The notes: generated by a model not told the origin, from the sequence alone. Shown: positions 1 through 6,771, counted from the stretch's first letter. The stretch: 11,642 nucleotides of DNA from Firmicutes bacterium CAG:170 (GCA_000436735.1 FR887086.1:1-11642); one strand, 5' to 3'. A program made the numbers and translations.

Positions 1-76
1 TCCGGCGGCGGAGATCCGCAGCCGCCCCGGTATAGAGGCTTCCATCCCGGCAGCGCACGATATAGACGAAATACAT
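1..76 (-). CDS. GIY-YIG domain protein, N-terminal fragment (cut by window edge)
   Basis: Reading the minus strand from an ATG at 76 gives 25 residues beginning MYFVYIVRCRDGSLYTG. This is the start of a small GIY-YIG endonuclease-fold domain: VYI followed about ten residues later by LYTG stands for the two halves of the GIY-YIG signature, as in the short YhbQ/YazA-type proteins of roughly 85-100 residues. The rest lies outside the window. The start codon directly abuts the ksgA stop codon (77-79), so the two genes are very probably co-transcribed and translationally coupled. YhbQ/YazA-type proteins are often annotated as putative nucleases without an established role, and I assign no specific function. 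The family call rests on 25 residues only. Confidence 0.75.
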   Translation of the reverse strand, partial: MYFVYIVRCRDGSLYTGAAADLRRR

Positions 77-940
77 TTAAGCCTCCGCCCGCGTGGAAAG
101 CGCATTGGCGATCCGCGCGAACGCGGGAATATCCAGCGTTTCGCCGCGGACGGACGGCGCAAGGCCGCAGCCGGTCAGAAGCTCGGAAAGCGCTTCCTTG
201 GAAAGCTCCCCCAAACCGGAGGAAAGCGCGTTGAGAAGCGTTTTCCGACGCTGGGCAAAGGCGGCCTTCACAACGCGGAAGAACATTTTTTCGCTGGTGA
301 TCTCGCAGACCGGCTCCGTCCGCACGTTCAGCCGGAGCACCGCCGAGGTGACCTTCGGCTGCGGGATGAAGCAGGACGGCGGTACGTCGAACAGCAGCTC
401 CGGTACGGCGTAATACTGGCAGAACACGGTAAACGCGCTGTAATCCGCCGTTCCGGCCCGCGCGCAGATGCGCTGCGCGACCTCCTTCTGCACCATGACG
501 GTCACGGCCTCAAAGCTGCGGCTCTCCAAAAGCGCCGCCAGCACGGGCGAGGTGATATAATATGGCAGATTCGCGCAGGCCATCGGCCGCAGTCCCGGAA
601 ATTCCTCGCGCACCAGCGCGGGAATATCGGTTTTCAGGATGTCGCGGAAGAGGATCTCCAGATTCTCGTTTCCGGCCATCGTCTCGGCAAGGATGGGCTG
701 GAGCGAGGTATCGACCTCGACCGCAAGGACCTTCTTTGCGGCCCTGCAAAGCTCGTTCGTGAGCGGCCCGATGCCAGGGCCGACCTCCAGAACGCCGCAG
801 TGCTCATCGATGCCGGAGGCCTCGACGATCTCACGCGGGACCCAGCTCTGCGTCAGGAAATTCTGTCCCTTCGCCTTGGAAAAATGGAAGCCGTGGCGCG
901 CCAGAAGCGCCTTGATGTCGTTGATATTACAAAGATCCAT
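77..940 (-). CDS. rsmA (ksgA): 16S rRNA (adenine1518-N6/adenine1519-N6)-dimethyltransferase RsmA/KsgA
   Basis: A 287-residue SAM-dependent enzyme that dimethylates two adjacent adenines in helix 45 of 16S rRNA during small-subunit maturation; loss classically gives kasugamycin resistance. Visible family signatures in order: QNFL near residue 26, SAM-binding loop GPGIGPLT at 54-61, catalytic motif NLPYYITSPV at 124-133, FIPQPKV at 191-197, and FAQRRKTLLN at 228-237. Length matches Bacillus KsgA (about 290). The ATG at 940 is chosen because the N-terminal extension before QNFL then has the family length, and an AAGGGCGG Shine-Dalgarno lies upstream. The gene follows the 3D-domain gene on the same strand after 61 nt that contain a hairpin and its own predicted promoter. 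It directly abuts the GIY-YIG gene downstream. No anomalies in key motifs. Confidence 0.97.
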   Translation of the reverse strand: MDLCNINDIKALLARHGFHFSKAKGQNFLTQSWVPREIVEASGIDEHCGVLEVGPGIGPLTNELCRAAKKVLAVEVDTSLQPILAETMAGNENLEILFRDILKTDIPALVREEFPGLRPMACANLPYYITSPVLAALLESRSFEAVTVMVQKEVAQRICARAGTADYSAFTVFCQYYAVPELLFDVPPSCFIPQPKVTSAVLRLNVRTEPVCEITSEKMFFRVVKAAFAQRRKTLLNALSSGLGELSKEALSELLTGCGLAPSVRGETLDIPAFARIANALSTRAEA

Positions 941-995
941 AAAAAATCCGCCCTTCGTCTGGTACCGTCATTGTACCAAACGGAGGGCAGTTTTT
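941..995 (-). terminator. Intrinsic terminator of the 3D-domain gene overlapping the ksgA ribosome binding site
   Basis: Arms 950-965 and 973-988 can form a 16-position stem with 14 Watson-Crick pairs, around a 7-nt loop. On the minus strand the stem is followed by GGA and six T (946-941), which end at the ksgA start codon. On the plus strand it is followed by AG and five T (991-995). It lies 13 nt after the stop codon of the 3D gene, so the likely job is ending that transcript. The 3' arm on the minus strand includes the ksgA Shine-Dalgarno, so the folded stem would also hide that site in read-through RNA. Confidence 0.7.
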
Positions 996-998
996 CAA
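970..998 (-). promoter_or_regulatory. Predicted sigma-A promoter of ksgA, inside a terminator-like hairpin
   Basis: On the minus strand a -35 TTGAAA (998-993) is followed after exactly 17 nt by a -10 TACAAT (975-970); each hexamer matches the sigma-A consensus at five of six positions. The expected start is near 963, giving a leader of about 22 nt with the AAGGGCGG ribosome binding site. The -10 lies partly in the loop of the hairpin at 950-988. A transcript from this promoter would therefore contain only the 3' arm. Confidence 0.6.
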
Positions 999-1001
999 CT
1001 C

Positions 1002-1748
1002 TCAGGATGCGTCCGCTTCCACATAGACGCTCACATGCTGCGCGCCCCACAAAATGCATTCGTTGTAGGAGTCCTCGCCCATGTAAATGTCGATCACATA
1101 CGGATTTTCCATCATGTTCGAGCCGGTATCCTCGGCATAATAGTCTCCGACGAGCGTTCCGTCGTCCAGATACAGCCAGACGTGCGTTCCGTAGGGGATC
1201 ACCTCCGGGTTGACGGCCAGCGTGCGGTTGACCGTGGTGTATGTACCCGTCGAGGTCGTGCCGGTCACACAGTAGGCCGTGGCAATGAAGGTGTCGAGCA
1301 GAACGAGATCATCCGGCGTCTCCGCCGCCGTCTGTGCTTCGGCGTCCGGCAGAGCCTCCGCCGTTTCGGTGTCCGGCGCGGTCTCCCGCACCGGGGTCAG
1401 GTCTGCCGGGCGGTCGTCCTCCTGCGTTTCGGAATGCGGCTTTTTCACGTTCAGCGCCTCGGAAGCCTCCGGCTCCGCGGGCGTCTCCTCTGCGGCGGGC
1501 AGCGCCGAAGCGGCGCTTTTTACCGCCGCAGACGCAGGAAGCGCCGACGTATAGCTGACCTCGATCGGGCGATCCGCGCGTCCGGAAAGGATCTGCCGCG
1601 GGGACTGCGCGGCCGCCGTCTGCGCAGGCTGCGCTTCCTCAGAGGTCTCGGCCATGGCAGGCAGACTTGCCGCGATCAGACAGACGCAGAGCGCTGCCGC
1701 CGCCAGCGCCGCCGGTAAAAATGGGCCGATCTTGAAGGTGCGTTTCAT
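1002..1748 (-). CDS. Secreted 3D (Asp-Asp-Asp) domain protein, probable cell-wall hydrolase
   Basis: A 248-residue exported protein. Residues 1-33 are a signal peptide: basic start MKRTFK, an Ala/Leu hydrophobic core, and cleavage after AMA. Residues 34-145 are a low-complexity Ala/Glu/Pro linker, probably disordered. Residues about 148-245 are a 3D domain: FIATAYC at 154-160, LAVNPEVIPYGTHVWL at 177-192, AEDTG at 205-209 and VIDIYM at 218-223, with Asp207 and Asp220 among the conserved acidic residues. 3D domains share the fold of the MltA lytic transglycosylase catalytic region and occur in Firmicute wall hydrolases such as YocH and in Rpf/Sps-type proteins, so peptidoglycan cleavage outside the membrane is the likely role. 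No LysM or SH3 wall-binding domain is present. Start chosen from GGAGG 8 nt before the ATG. Regulation: sigma-A promoter and a WalR-like direct repeat upstream. Confidence 0.85.
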   Translation of the reverse strand: MKRTFKIGPFLPAALAAAALCVCLIAASLPAMAETSEEAQPAQTAAAQSPRQILSGRADRPIEVSYTSALPASAAVKSAASALPAAEETPAEPEASEALNVKKPHSETQEDDRPADLTPVRETAPDTETAEALPDAEAQTAAETPDDLVLLDTFIATAYCVTGTTSTGTYTTVNRTLAVNPEVIPYGTHVWLYLDDGTLVGDYYAEDTGSNMMENPYVIDIYMGEDSYNECILWGAQHVSVYVEADAS

Positions 1749-1784
1749 ATTGGAATGCCTCCTTTTCCGCCGGTGCTCCAGCGG

Positions 1785-1801
1785 TTACAAAGTCGTTACA
1801 A
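1785..1801 (-). promoter_or_regulatory. WalR (YycF)-like binding site: TGTAAC-N5-TGTAAC
   Basis: On the minus strand, TGTAAC, five bases (GACTT) and a second TGTAAC form a direct repeat with 11-nt period. This matches the published WalR consensus of two TGTWAH hexamers separated by 5 nt. WalRK controls wall hydrolase genes, including the 3D-domain gene yocH in Bacillus. Here the box sits about 20-37 nt after the predicted start of the 3D-domain transcript, a position more typical of repression than activation. Assignment is by motif only. Confidence 0.55.
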
Positions 1802-1828
1802 ATATATGACGCAATTGTTATATTATGA

Positions 1829-1856
1829 ATTATATTATTTTTTTGTGAAAAGTCAA
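1829..1856 (-). promoter_or_regulatory. Predicted sigma-A promoter of the 3D-domain gene
   Basis: On the minus strand, -35 TTGACT (1856-1851; five of six) and a perfect -10 TATAAT (1834-1829) are separated by 16 nt with an A-rich spacer. Predicted transcription start is about 1822, giving a leader of about 74 nt to the ATG at 1748. The surrounding AT-rich DNA raises the chance of spurious -10 matches, but the pair of hexamers is good. Confidence 0.65.
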
Positions 1857-2019
1857 GTATAATATATTGGTATACATAAAATCGACAATTTTTCACGCTC
1901 GTTCACTTTCAGGAAATGATGCGTCGTTTACATAAAAATATATATTTGTAGAAAGGCGGCGAATATTTGCGCTTCAAATCGTTACAAATCAGAGAAAATC
2001 TTTACAGATATTTTCCCAT
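1857..2019. other. Gene-free AT-rich stretch between the 3D and thrS promoters
   Basis: About 160 nt separate the -35 element of the 3D-domain promoter from that of thrS. I see no coding potential here. Single WalR-like half sites (TGTAAM on the minus strand) occur at 1927-1932, 1981-1986 and, slightly beyond the -35 side features, 2001-2006, but none is paired at the 5-nt spacing. The DNA is markedly more AT-rich than its surroundings, as expected for an upstream promoter region. Confidence 0.5.
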
Positions 2020-2048
2020 TTGACAGACGGAAAACAGAGTGCTATAAT
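2020..2048 (+). promoter_or_regulatory. Consensus sigma-A promoter of the thrS T-box transcript
   Basis: TTGACA (2020-2025), 17 nt, then TATAAT (2043-2048): both hexamers are perfect and the spacing ideal. Transcription should begin near 2055, immediately before the T-box Stem I region. A maximal-strength promoter fits a gene controlled mainly by downstream attenuation. Confidence 0.9.
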
Positions 2049-2054
2049 CTAGGC

Positions 2055-2308
2055 GAAAAAGCGTAGACGAAGTCAAGGTTTTGCCGAAGGGCGCCTCAGA
2101 GAGGGACTTGTATGGTGCGAGAGTCCTGGCAGCCGCGGCAGGATCACCCCTTCCGAGCCGTTTTCCTGAAAGCACCGTGAGTACGGAAAACCGGGTTCTC
2201 CCGTTACAGAGATCACGAGCGACGGAGCGATCCGTAAGCAGGGTGGAACCGTGGAGCGTATCTGCTTCACCCCTGAAATTGTATCAGGGGTGAAGCAGTT
2301 TTTGTTTT
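2055..2308 (+). promoter_or_regulatory. T-box riboswitch (tRNA-Thr sensing) controlling thrS
   Basis: A transcriptional T-box leader. Seen: Stem I distal region with AGAGAG near 2098-2103 and the GGTGCGAGA distal loop (2114-2122) closed by GGAC/GTCC. An internal loop follows in which an ACC triplet (2146-2148), a Thr codon, sits just before the CCTT that closes it. A Stem III-like hairpin ACGGA-GCGA-TCCGT is at 2222-2235, and the T-box core AGGGTGGAACCG at 2240-2251. AAGCAG (2236-2241) can pair with CTGCTT (2262-2267), which is also the 5' arm of the terminator, so antiterminator and terminator exclude each other. Known mechanism: uncharged tRNA pairs its anticodon with the specifier and its NCCA end with the TGGN bulge, stabilising the antiterminator. 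The bulge TGGA predicts a U discriminator base on the tRNA. ACC as specifier is inferred from position and the downstream gene. Confidence 0.95.
2262..2308 (+). terminator. T-box regulated intrinsic terminator of thrS
   Basis: A perfect 15-bp stem (2262-2276 with 2284-2298) around a 7-nt loop is followed by TTTTTGTTTT (2299-2308). It forms when tRNA-Thr is charged and stops transcription before thrS. It shares its 5' arm with the antiterminator. Confidence 0.95.
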
Positions 2309-2337
2309 GCCCCAAAAACTACAGGGAGGCAATGAAA

Positions 2338-4131
2338 ATGTCTGAAAACAATGAATTCTCGTTTGAAAACCCGCAGTACCGCAAAACGTACTGGCACACC
2401 TGTTCCCACGTCATGGCGCAGGCCGTCAAGCGTCTGTGGCCCGAAGTCAAGCTCGCCATCGGCCCTTCCATCGACAACGGCTTCTATTACGACTTTGACG
2501 CGCCGTTCAACTTCACGCAGGAAAATCTTGACGCCATTGAGGCCGAGATGCGCAAGATCTGCAAGGAAAAGCTGAAGCTGGAGCGCTTCGAGCTGCCGCG
2601 GGAAGAGGCCATCAAATATATGCAGGAAAAGGACGAGCCGTATAAGGTCGAGCTGATCAACGATCTGCCCGAGGACGCGCACATCTCGTTCTACACGCAG
2701 GGCGAGTTCACCGACCTCTGCGCAGGCCCGCACCTCGACTCCACCGGCCGCATCAAGGGCAACGCCATCAAGCTGACGCAGTGCTGCGGCGCTTACTGGC
2801 GCGGCGACTCCAAGCGCAAGATGCTGCAAAGGATCTACGCCGTCGCGTTCCCGAAGAAGGAAGAGCTTGACCAGTATCTGGCCGAGCAGGCAGAAGCCCT
2901 CAAGCGCGACCACAACAAGCTGGGCCGCGAGCTGGAATACTTCACCACGGTTGACTGCATCGGTCAGGGTCTCCCCATTCTCCTGCCGAAGGGCGCGCGC
3001 GTCATTCAGCTTCTGCAGCGCTGGGTCGAGGACGTCGAACAGGCGCATGGCTATCTGCTGACCAAGACCCCGCTCATGGCCAAGCGTGAGCTTTATAAGA
3101 TCTCCGGCCACTGGGATCATTATCTCGACGGCATGTTCGTTCTCGGCGACCCGCAGGACGAAACGAAGGAATGCTTCGCCCTGCGTCCGATGACCTGCCC
3201 GTTCCAGTATCAGGTCTACCTGAACCGCGGCCGCTCCTACCGCGATCTGCCGATGCGCCTCGGCGAAACGTCCACGCTGTTCCGCAATGAGGACTCCGGC
3301 GAAATGCACGGCCTCATCCGCGTGCGTCAGTTCACGATCTCCGAGGGTCATCTGGTGCTCCGCCCGGATCAGCTCGAGGATGAATTCCGTGACTGCCTCG
3401 ATCTTGCCAAGTATTGCCTCAGCACAGTTGGCCTGCTTGATAAGTGCACGTTCCGCTTCTCCCAGTGGGATCCCGCGAACCCCAAGAACAAGTACGAGGG
3501 CACCAAAGAGCAGTGGGATCACGCGCAGAGCGTCATGGCAAAGATCCTCGACGATCTCGACGTCAAATATGATATCGGCATCGACGAAGCCGCGTTCTAC
3601 GGCCCGAAGCTCGATATCCAGTACAAGAACGTCTACGGCAAGGAGGACACCCTCGTCACCATCCAGATCGACATGCTGCTGGCCGAGCGCTTCGGCATGT
3701 ACTACACCGATGAAAACGGCGAGAAGAAGCTGCCGTATATCATCCACAGAACGAGCCTCGGATGCTACGAGCGCACGCTTGCCTACCTGATCGAGACGTA
3801 TGCCGGCGCGCTGCCCACATGGATGGCGCCGGAGCAGGTCCGCTTCCTGCCGGTCACGGACCGTGCTGTTGACTACTGCAAGGATCAGGCCGCCAAGCTG
3901 ACCGCACAGGGCTACCGCGTGATGGTCGATACCCGCAGCGAGAAGATCGGCAAGAAGATCCGCGACGCGCAGATGGAGAAGATCCCCTATATGCTCGTCG
4001 TCGGCGACCGCGACATCGAGGCCGGTACCGTCTCCCCGCGCCACCGCGCGGACGGCGACCTCGGCGCGATGACGCTCGATGCGTTCACCGCTGTTCTCAA
4101 GGACGTTGTGGACAACAAGCTGAAAAAGTAA
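2338..4131 (+). CDS. thrS: Threonine--tRNA ligase (ThrRS), form lacking the TGS domain
   Basis: A 597-residue cytoplasmic class II synthetase that charges tRNA-Thr. The first residues lead straight into the editing domain, so the N-terminal TGS domain of E. coli ThrRS (about 60 residues) is absent. The Ser-tRNA-Thr editing site is intact: H20 and H24 (HTCSH) plus C128 and H132 (CAGPH). Catalytic core: zinc ligands C287 (MTCP), H338 (EGH) and H470 (IHR); motif 2 FRNE at 315-318; YGPKLD at 421-426. The C-terminal anticodon-binding domain starts around LPTWMAP (492-498) and contains VVGDRDIEAGTVSPRHR. Start: GGGAGG (2324-2329) lies 8 nt before the ATG at 2338 but only 2 nt before an in-frame ATG at 2332, so 2338 is preferred. 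Expression is controlled by the T-box leader. A GC-rich stem at 4142-4168 ends the unit. Confidence 0.97.
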   Translation: MSENNEFSFENPQYRKTYWHTCSHVMAQAVKRLWPEVKLAIGPSIDNGFYYDFDAPFNFTQENLDAIEAEMRKICKEKLKLERFELPREEAIKYMQEKDEPYKVELINDLPEDAHISFYTQGEFTDLCAGPHLDSTGRIKGNAIKLTQCCGAYWRGDSKRKMLQRIYAVAFPKKEELDQYLAEQAEALKRDHNKLGRELEYFTTVDCIGQGLPILLPKGARVIQLLQRWVEDVEQAHGYLLTKTPLMAKRELYKISGHWDHYLDGMFVLGDPQDETKECFALRPMTCPFQYQVYLNRGRSYRDLPMRLGETSTLFRNEDSGEMHGLIRVRQFTISEGHLVLRPDQLEDEFRDCLDLAKYCLSTVGLLDKCTFRFSQWDPANPKNKYEGTKEQWDHAQSVMAKILDDLDVKYDIGIDEAAFYGPKLDIQYKNVYGKEDTLVTIQIDMLLAERFGMYYTDENGEKKLPYIIHRTSLGCYERTLAYLIETYAGALPTWMAPEQVRFLPVTDRAVDYCKDQAAKLTAQGYRVMVDTRSEKIGKKIRDAQMEKIPYMLVVGDRDIEAGTVSPRHRADGDLGAMTLDAFTAVLKDVVDNKLKK

Positions 4132-4141
4132 GTGGATACCT

Positions 4142-4175
4142 GCGGGAGTGCCCAACGGGCGCTCCCGCTCTTTAT
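4142..4175 (+). terminator. Probable intrinsic terminator after thrS
   Basis: GCGGGAGTGCCC (4142-4153) pairs with GGGCGCTCCCGC (4157-4168), a 12-bp stem with one G-T wobble and a very tight loop, followed by TCTTTAT. The U-tract is imperfect, so some read-through into ftsH is possible. An alternative longer-range pairing of CCTGCGG (4139-4145) with CCGCAGG (4179-4185) also exists. Confidence 0.6.
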
Positions 4176-4251
4176 CTGCCGCAGGCATCGCTTTTTCTAC
4201 TCAAACGCACGCGCTGTGCGGTGTTTTTACACATTTTCTCGCATTTGTCCC

Positions 4252-4279
4252 TTGCATCTTCGGTGCGAATGGGTAAAAT
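4252..4279 (+). promoter_or_regulatory. Weak candidate promoter of ftsH
   Basis: A -10-like TAAAAT (4274-4279; five of six) lies 16 nt after TTGCAT (4252-4257; only the TTG matches the -35 consensus). It is the best candidate in the 204-nt gap between thrS and ftsH, about 55 nt before the ftsH start. No coding potential or other element is evident in this gap apart from the terminator. Confidence 0.35.
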
Positions 4280-4335
4280 ACGAATTAGAAGTCAGACCGC
4301 GCGGCAGTGCGCGGCAAAAACAGGGAGGCATTTTG

Positions 4336-6165
4336 ATGAAGGAAGTCAAATCACCGAAAAAGCCTTTGCTCTACTACTACAGCATTGTTCTGATCGTGAT
4401 CCTGCTGTTCAACTGGATCGTCTCTCCGCTGCTGATGCAGGCGCAGGTCGAGGAGACCGATTATGGCACGTTCATGCGCATGATCGAGGAAAAGAACATC
4501 GGCGAGGTAGAGGTCAAGGACAGCGAGATCATCTTCACCGACAAGGACGAAACGCAGATCTATAAGACCGGCGCGATGGACGACCCCACGCTCACGCAGC
4601 GGCTGTACGAATCCGGCGCAAAATTCTCGCAGGATGTCGCGCAGACCACCTCTCCCCTTCTCAGCTATCTGCTGACGGGACTGCTGCCGCTGGTGCTGTT
4701 CTTCTTCGTCGGCCAGATGCTCTATAAGCGCATTGTGTCCCAGAACGGCGGCAAGGACGCCATGATGTTCGGCATGGGCAAGAGCAATGCCAAGGTCTAC
4801 GTGGAGTCTACGAAGGGCATCCGCTTCGACGACGTGGCGGGTGAGGACGAGGCGAAGGACAGCCTCAAGGAGATCGTGGACTATCTCCACGATCCGCAAA
4901 AATATACCGACATCGGCGCTTCCATGCCGAAGGGCGTGCTGCTCGTCGGCCCTCCGGGAACCGGCAAGACGATGCTGGCGAAGGCCGTCGCGGGCGAGTC
5001 GAACGTCCCGTTCTTCTCCATCTCCGGCTCAGAGTTTGTGGAGATGTTCGTCGGCATGGGCGCAAGCAAGGTGCGCGACCTGTTCAGTCAGGCAAAGGAA
5101 AAGGCGCCGTGCATCGTCTTTATCGATGAGATCGACGCCATCGGCAAAAAGCGCGACAATCAGTTCTCCAACAACGACGAGCGTGAGCAGACACTCAACC
5201 AGCTGCTGACCGAAATGGACGGCTTCGACAGCAACAACGGCGTCATCATTCTCGCCGCAACGAACCGTCCGGAGTCCCTCGACCCGGCGCTGACGCGCCC
5301 CGGACGCTTTGACCGCCGCGTGCCGGTCGAGCTGCCCGACCTCAAGGGCCGTGAAGCGATCCTGAAGGTCCATGCGAAGAAGATCAAAGCCGCCGACAAC
5401 GTGGACTACCATGTCATCGCGCGGATGGCCTCCGGCGCGTCCGGCGCGGAGCTGGCCAACATCATCAATGAAGCGGCTCTGCGCGCCGTCCGCAGCGGCA
5501 GAAGCGTCGTGGAGCAGGCGGACCTTGAGGAATCCATTGAGGTCGTCATCGCGGGCTATCAGAAGAAGAACGCCGTCATGACCGACCATGAAAAGCACGT
5601 CGTGGCCTACCATGAGATCGGCCACGCGCTGGTCGCGGCGCTCCAGTCGCACTCCGCACCCGTGCAGAAGATCACCATTATCCCGCGCACCTCCGGCGCG
5701 CTGGGCTACACGATGCAGGTCGAGCAGACCGACAAGGTGCTCATGACGAAGCAGGAGCTGGAAAATAAGATCGCCACGCTGACCGGCGGCCGCGCGGCGG
5801 AGGAGGTTGTCTTCAGCGAGATCACGACCGGCGCCTCCAACGACATCGAGCAGGCGACAAAGCTCGCCCGCGCCATGATTACGCGCTACGGCATGAGCGA
5901 GGCCTTCGATATGGTGGCGCTCGAAACGGTCAGCAATCAGTATCTCGGCGGCGACACGTCGCTGGCCTGCTCGACACAGACACAGAATGAGATCGACGCG
6001 CGCGTCGTCGCGCTGGTCAAGGCAGAGCATGAAAAGGCCAGAAAACTTCTGGAGGAGAACCGGACGCTGCTCGATAAGCTGTCCGCGTTCCTGTATGAGA
6101 AGGAGACCATTACGGGCGACGAGTTTATGCAGATCGTGAACGAAAATAAGGAGGCAAAAGCATGA
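4336..6165 (+). CDS. ftsH: ATP-dependent zinc metalloprotease FtsH
   Basis: A 609-residue membrane-anchored AAA+ protease that degrades misfolded membrane proteins and selected regulators from the cytoplasmic face. Membrane segments lie at about 12-34 and 109-130, flanking a short extracytoplasmic domain. AAA module: Walker A GPPGTGKT at 205-212, pore region FVGMG at 238-242, Walker B IVFIDEID at 260-267, and a second region of homology NRPESLDPALTRPGRFDR at 310-327. Protease: zinc motif HEIGH at 426-430 (HExxH; most FtsH have HEAGH) with the third ligand expected at D503 in TTGASND. Length is typical. Start: AGGGAGG (4322-4328) lies 7 nt before the ATG at 4336; the reading frame is open further upstream but has no such site. 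The DUF308 gene follows with a 4-nt ATGA overlap, implying an operon. Confidence 0.97.
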   Translation: MKEVKSPKKPLLYYYSIVLIVILLFNWIVSPLLMQAQVEETDYGTFMRMIEEKNIGEVEVKDSEIIFTDKDETQIYKTGAMDDPTLTQRLYESGAKFSQDVAQTTSPLLSYLLTGLLPLVLFFFVGQMLYKRIVSQNGGKDAMMFGMGKSNAKVYVESTKGIRFDDVAGEDEAKDSLKEIVDYLHDPQKYTDIGASMPKGVLLVGPPGTGKTMLAKAVAGESNVPFFSISGSEFVEMFVGMGASKVRDLFSQAKEKAPCIVFIDEIDAIGKKRDNQFSNNDEREQTLNQLLTEMDGFDSNNGVIILAATNRPESLDPALTRPGRFDRRVPVELPDLKGREAILKVHAKKIKAADNVDYHVIARMASGASGAELANIINEAALRAVRSGRSVVEQADLEESIEVVIAGYQKKNAVMTDHEKHVVAYHEIGHALVAALQSHSAPVQKITIIPRTSGALGYTMQVEQTDKVLMTKQELENKIATLTGGRAAEEVVFSEITTGASNDIEQATKLARAMITRYGMSEAFDMVALETVSNQYLGGDTSLACSTQTQNEIDARVVALVKAEHEKARKLLEENRTLLDKLSAFLYEKETITGDEFMQIVNENKEAKA

Positions 6166-6707
6166 ATACACGCAAGCGCCTTGGATGGTTGGAACTGATC
6201 GAGGGCATTTTGCTGCTGATCCTTGGTATCATCACGCTTTTCCAGCCGCGCGAAGCTCTGCGGAGCTTTGTGGCGGTCTACGGGATCATCGCGCTGCTCA
6301 CAGGGCTTGTGGACATTGCGTTTTACATCGTGATGGAGCGCCACACCGGCTTCGGCCCGACGATCTCGCTGGTCACGGGCATTCTGAGCGTGCTGGCAGG
6401 CTGTGCGCTGATCGCGCACCCGGAGATCGGGCTAAATCTGCTTCTGATTATCTTCCCGATCTGGTTTTTGACGCACTGCATCTCCCGGCTGACGCACCTG
6501 AACATCGTGCGTCTGGTCGCCGGTAAGGGCAGCTATTATCTGACACTGATCGCCAACGTGCTCGGCATCGTGCTGGGCGTGCTGATGCTCTTCGACCCGA
6601 TGCTCTCCTTCGTGTCGATGGGCGCGCTGATCGGCTCGGATCTGATCCTGCTCGGCGTGGAAAGCATCGTCTTTTTCATCGGCAACTGCAAATACCGGAA
6701 CTGGTAA
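6162..6707 (+). CDS. DUF308/HdeD-family membrane protein
   Basis: A 181-residue integral membrane protein with about six hydrophobic segments and almost no soluble part. It is built from three repeats of about 58 residues, each a helical hairpin with the pattern G/N-x6-G-x6-P: G15...G22...P29, G73...G80...P87 and N132...G139...P146. This threefold organisation and the residue pattern are those of the HdeD/DUF308 family. E. coli HdeD is linked to acid resistance, but the biochemical role of the family is not established. The ATG overlaps the ftsH stop codon (ATGA), with AAGGAGG about 8 nt upstream inside ftsH, so translation is coupled to ftsH. A membrane-stress or membrane-quality role beside FtsH is plausible from context only. 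Confidence 0.85.
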   Translation: MNTRKRLGWLELIEGILLLILGIITLFQPREALRSFVAVYGIIALLTGLVDIAFYIVMERHTGFGPTISLVTGILSVLAGCALIAHPEIGLNLLLIIFPIWFLTHCISRLTHLNIVRLVAGKGSYYLTLIANVLGIVLGVLMLFDPMLSFVSMGALIGSDLILLGVESIVFFIGNCKYRNW

Positions 6708-6740
6708 CGTGCAGGGCTTTCTGCGCATTTGCATATGGAA

Positions 6741-6771
6741 AAAGTGCGGACTGCATCGCAGTCCGCACTTT
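6741..6771. terminator. Bidirectional intrinsic terminator between convergent genes
   Basis: A perfect 14-bp inverted repeat (6741-6754 and 6758-6771) with a 3-nt loop lies between the plus-strand ftsH-DUF308 unit and the minus-strand YbaK-TSCPD unit. On the minus strand the stem ends in a run of five T. On the plus strand the terminal T residues are partly within the stem. It should serve both transcripts. Confidence 0.85.

Noticed and set aside
639..1718. Open frame of about 359 codons on the plus strand across ksgA and the 3D gene
   Set aside because: It spans two genuine minus-strand genes and their terminator, is dominated by Arg-rich repeats, and has no start signal.
1784..2006. Five TGTAAM half sites on the minus strand as a larger WalR array
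   Set aside because: Only one pair has the required 5-nt spacing. The others are 20, 54 and 131 nt apart in AT-rich DNA, where such hexamers are expected by chance.
2284..4188. Long open frame of about 630 codons on the minus strand, opposite thrS
   Set aside because: It mirrors the codon structure of thrS in a GC-rich genome, has a low-complexity Leu/Ala/Val/Asp composition, no ribosome binding site, and resembles no protein I know. It is a shadow of thrS.
5029..6171. Open frame of 380 codons on the minus strand, opposite ftsH
   Set aside because: Shadow of ftsH. The composition is that of an antisense reading, with no ribosome binding site or motif.
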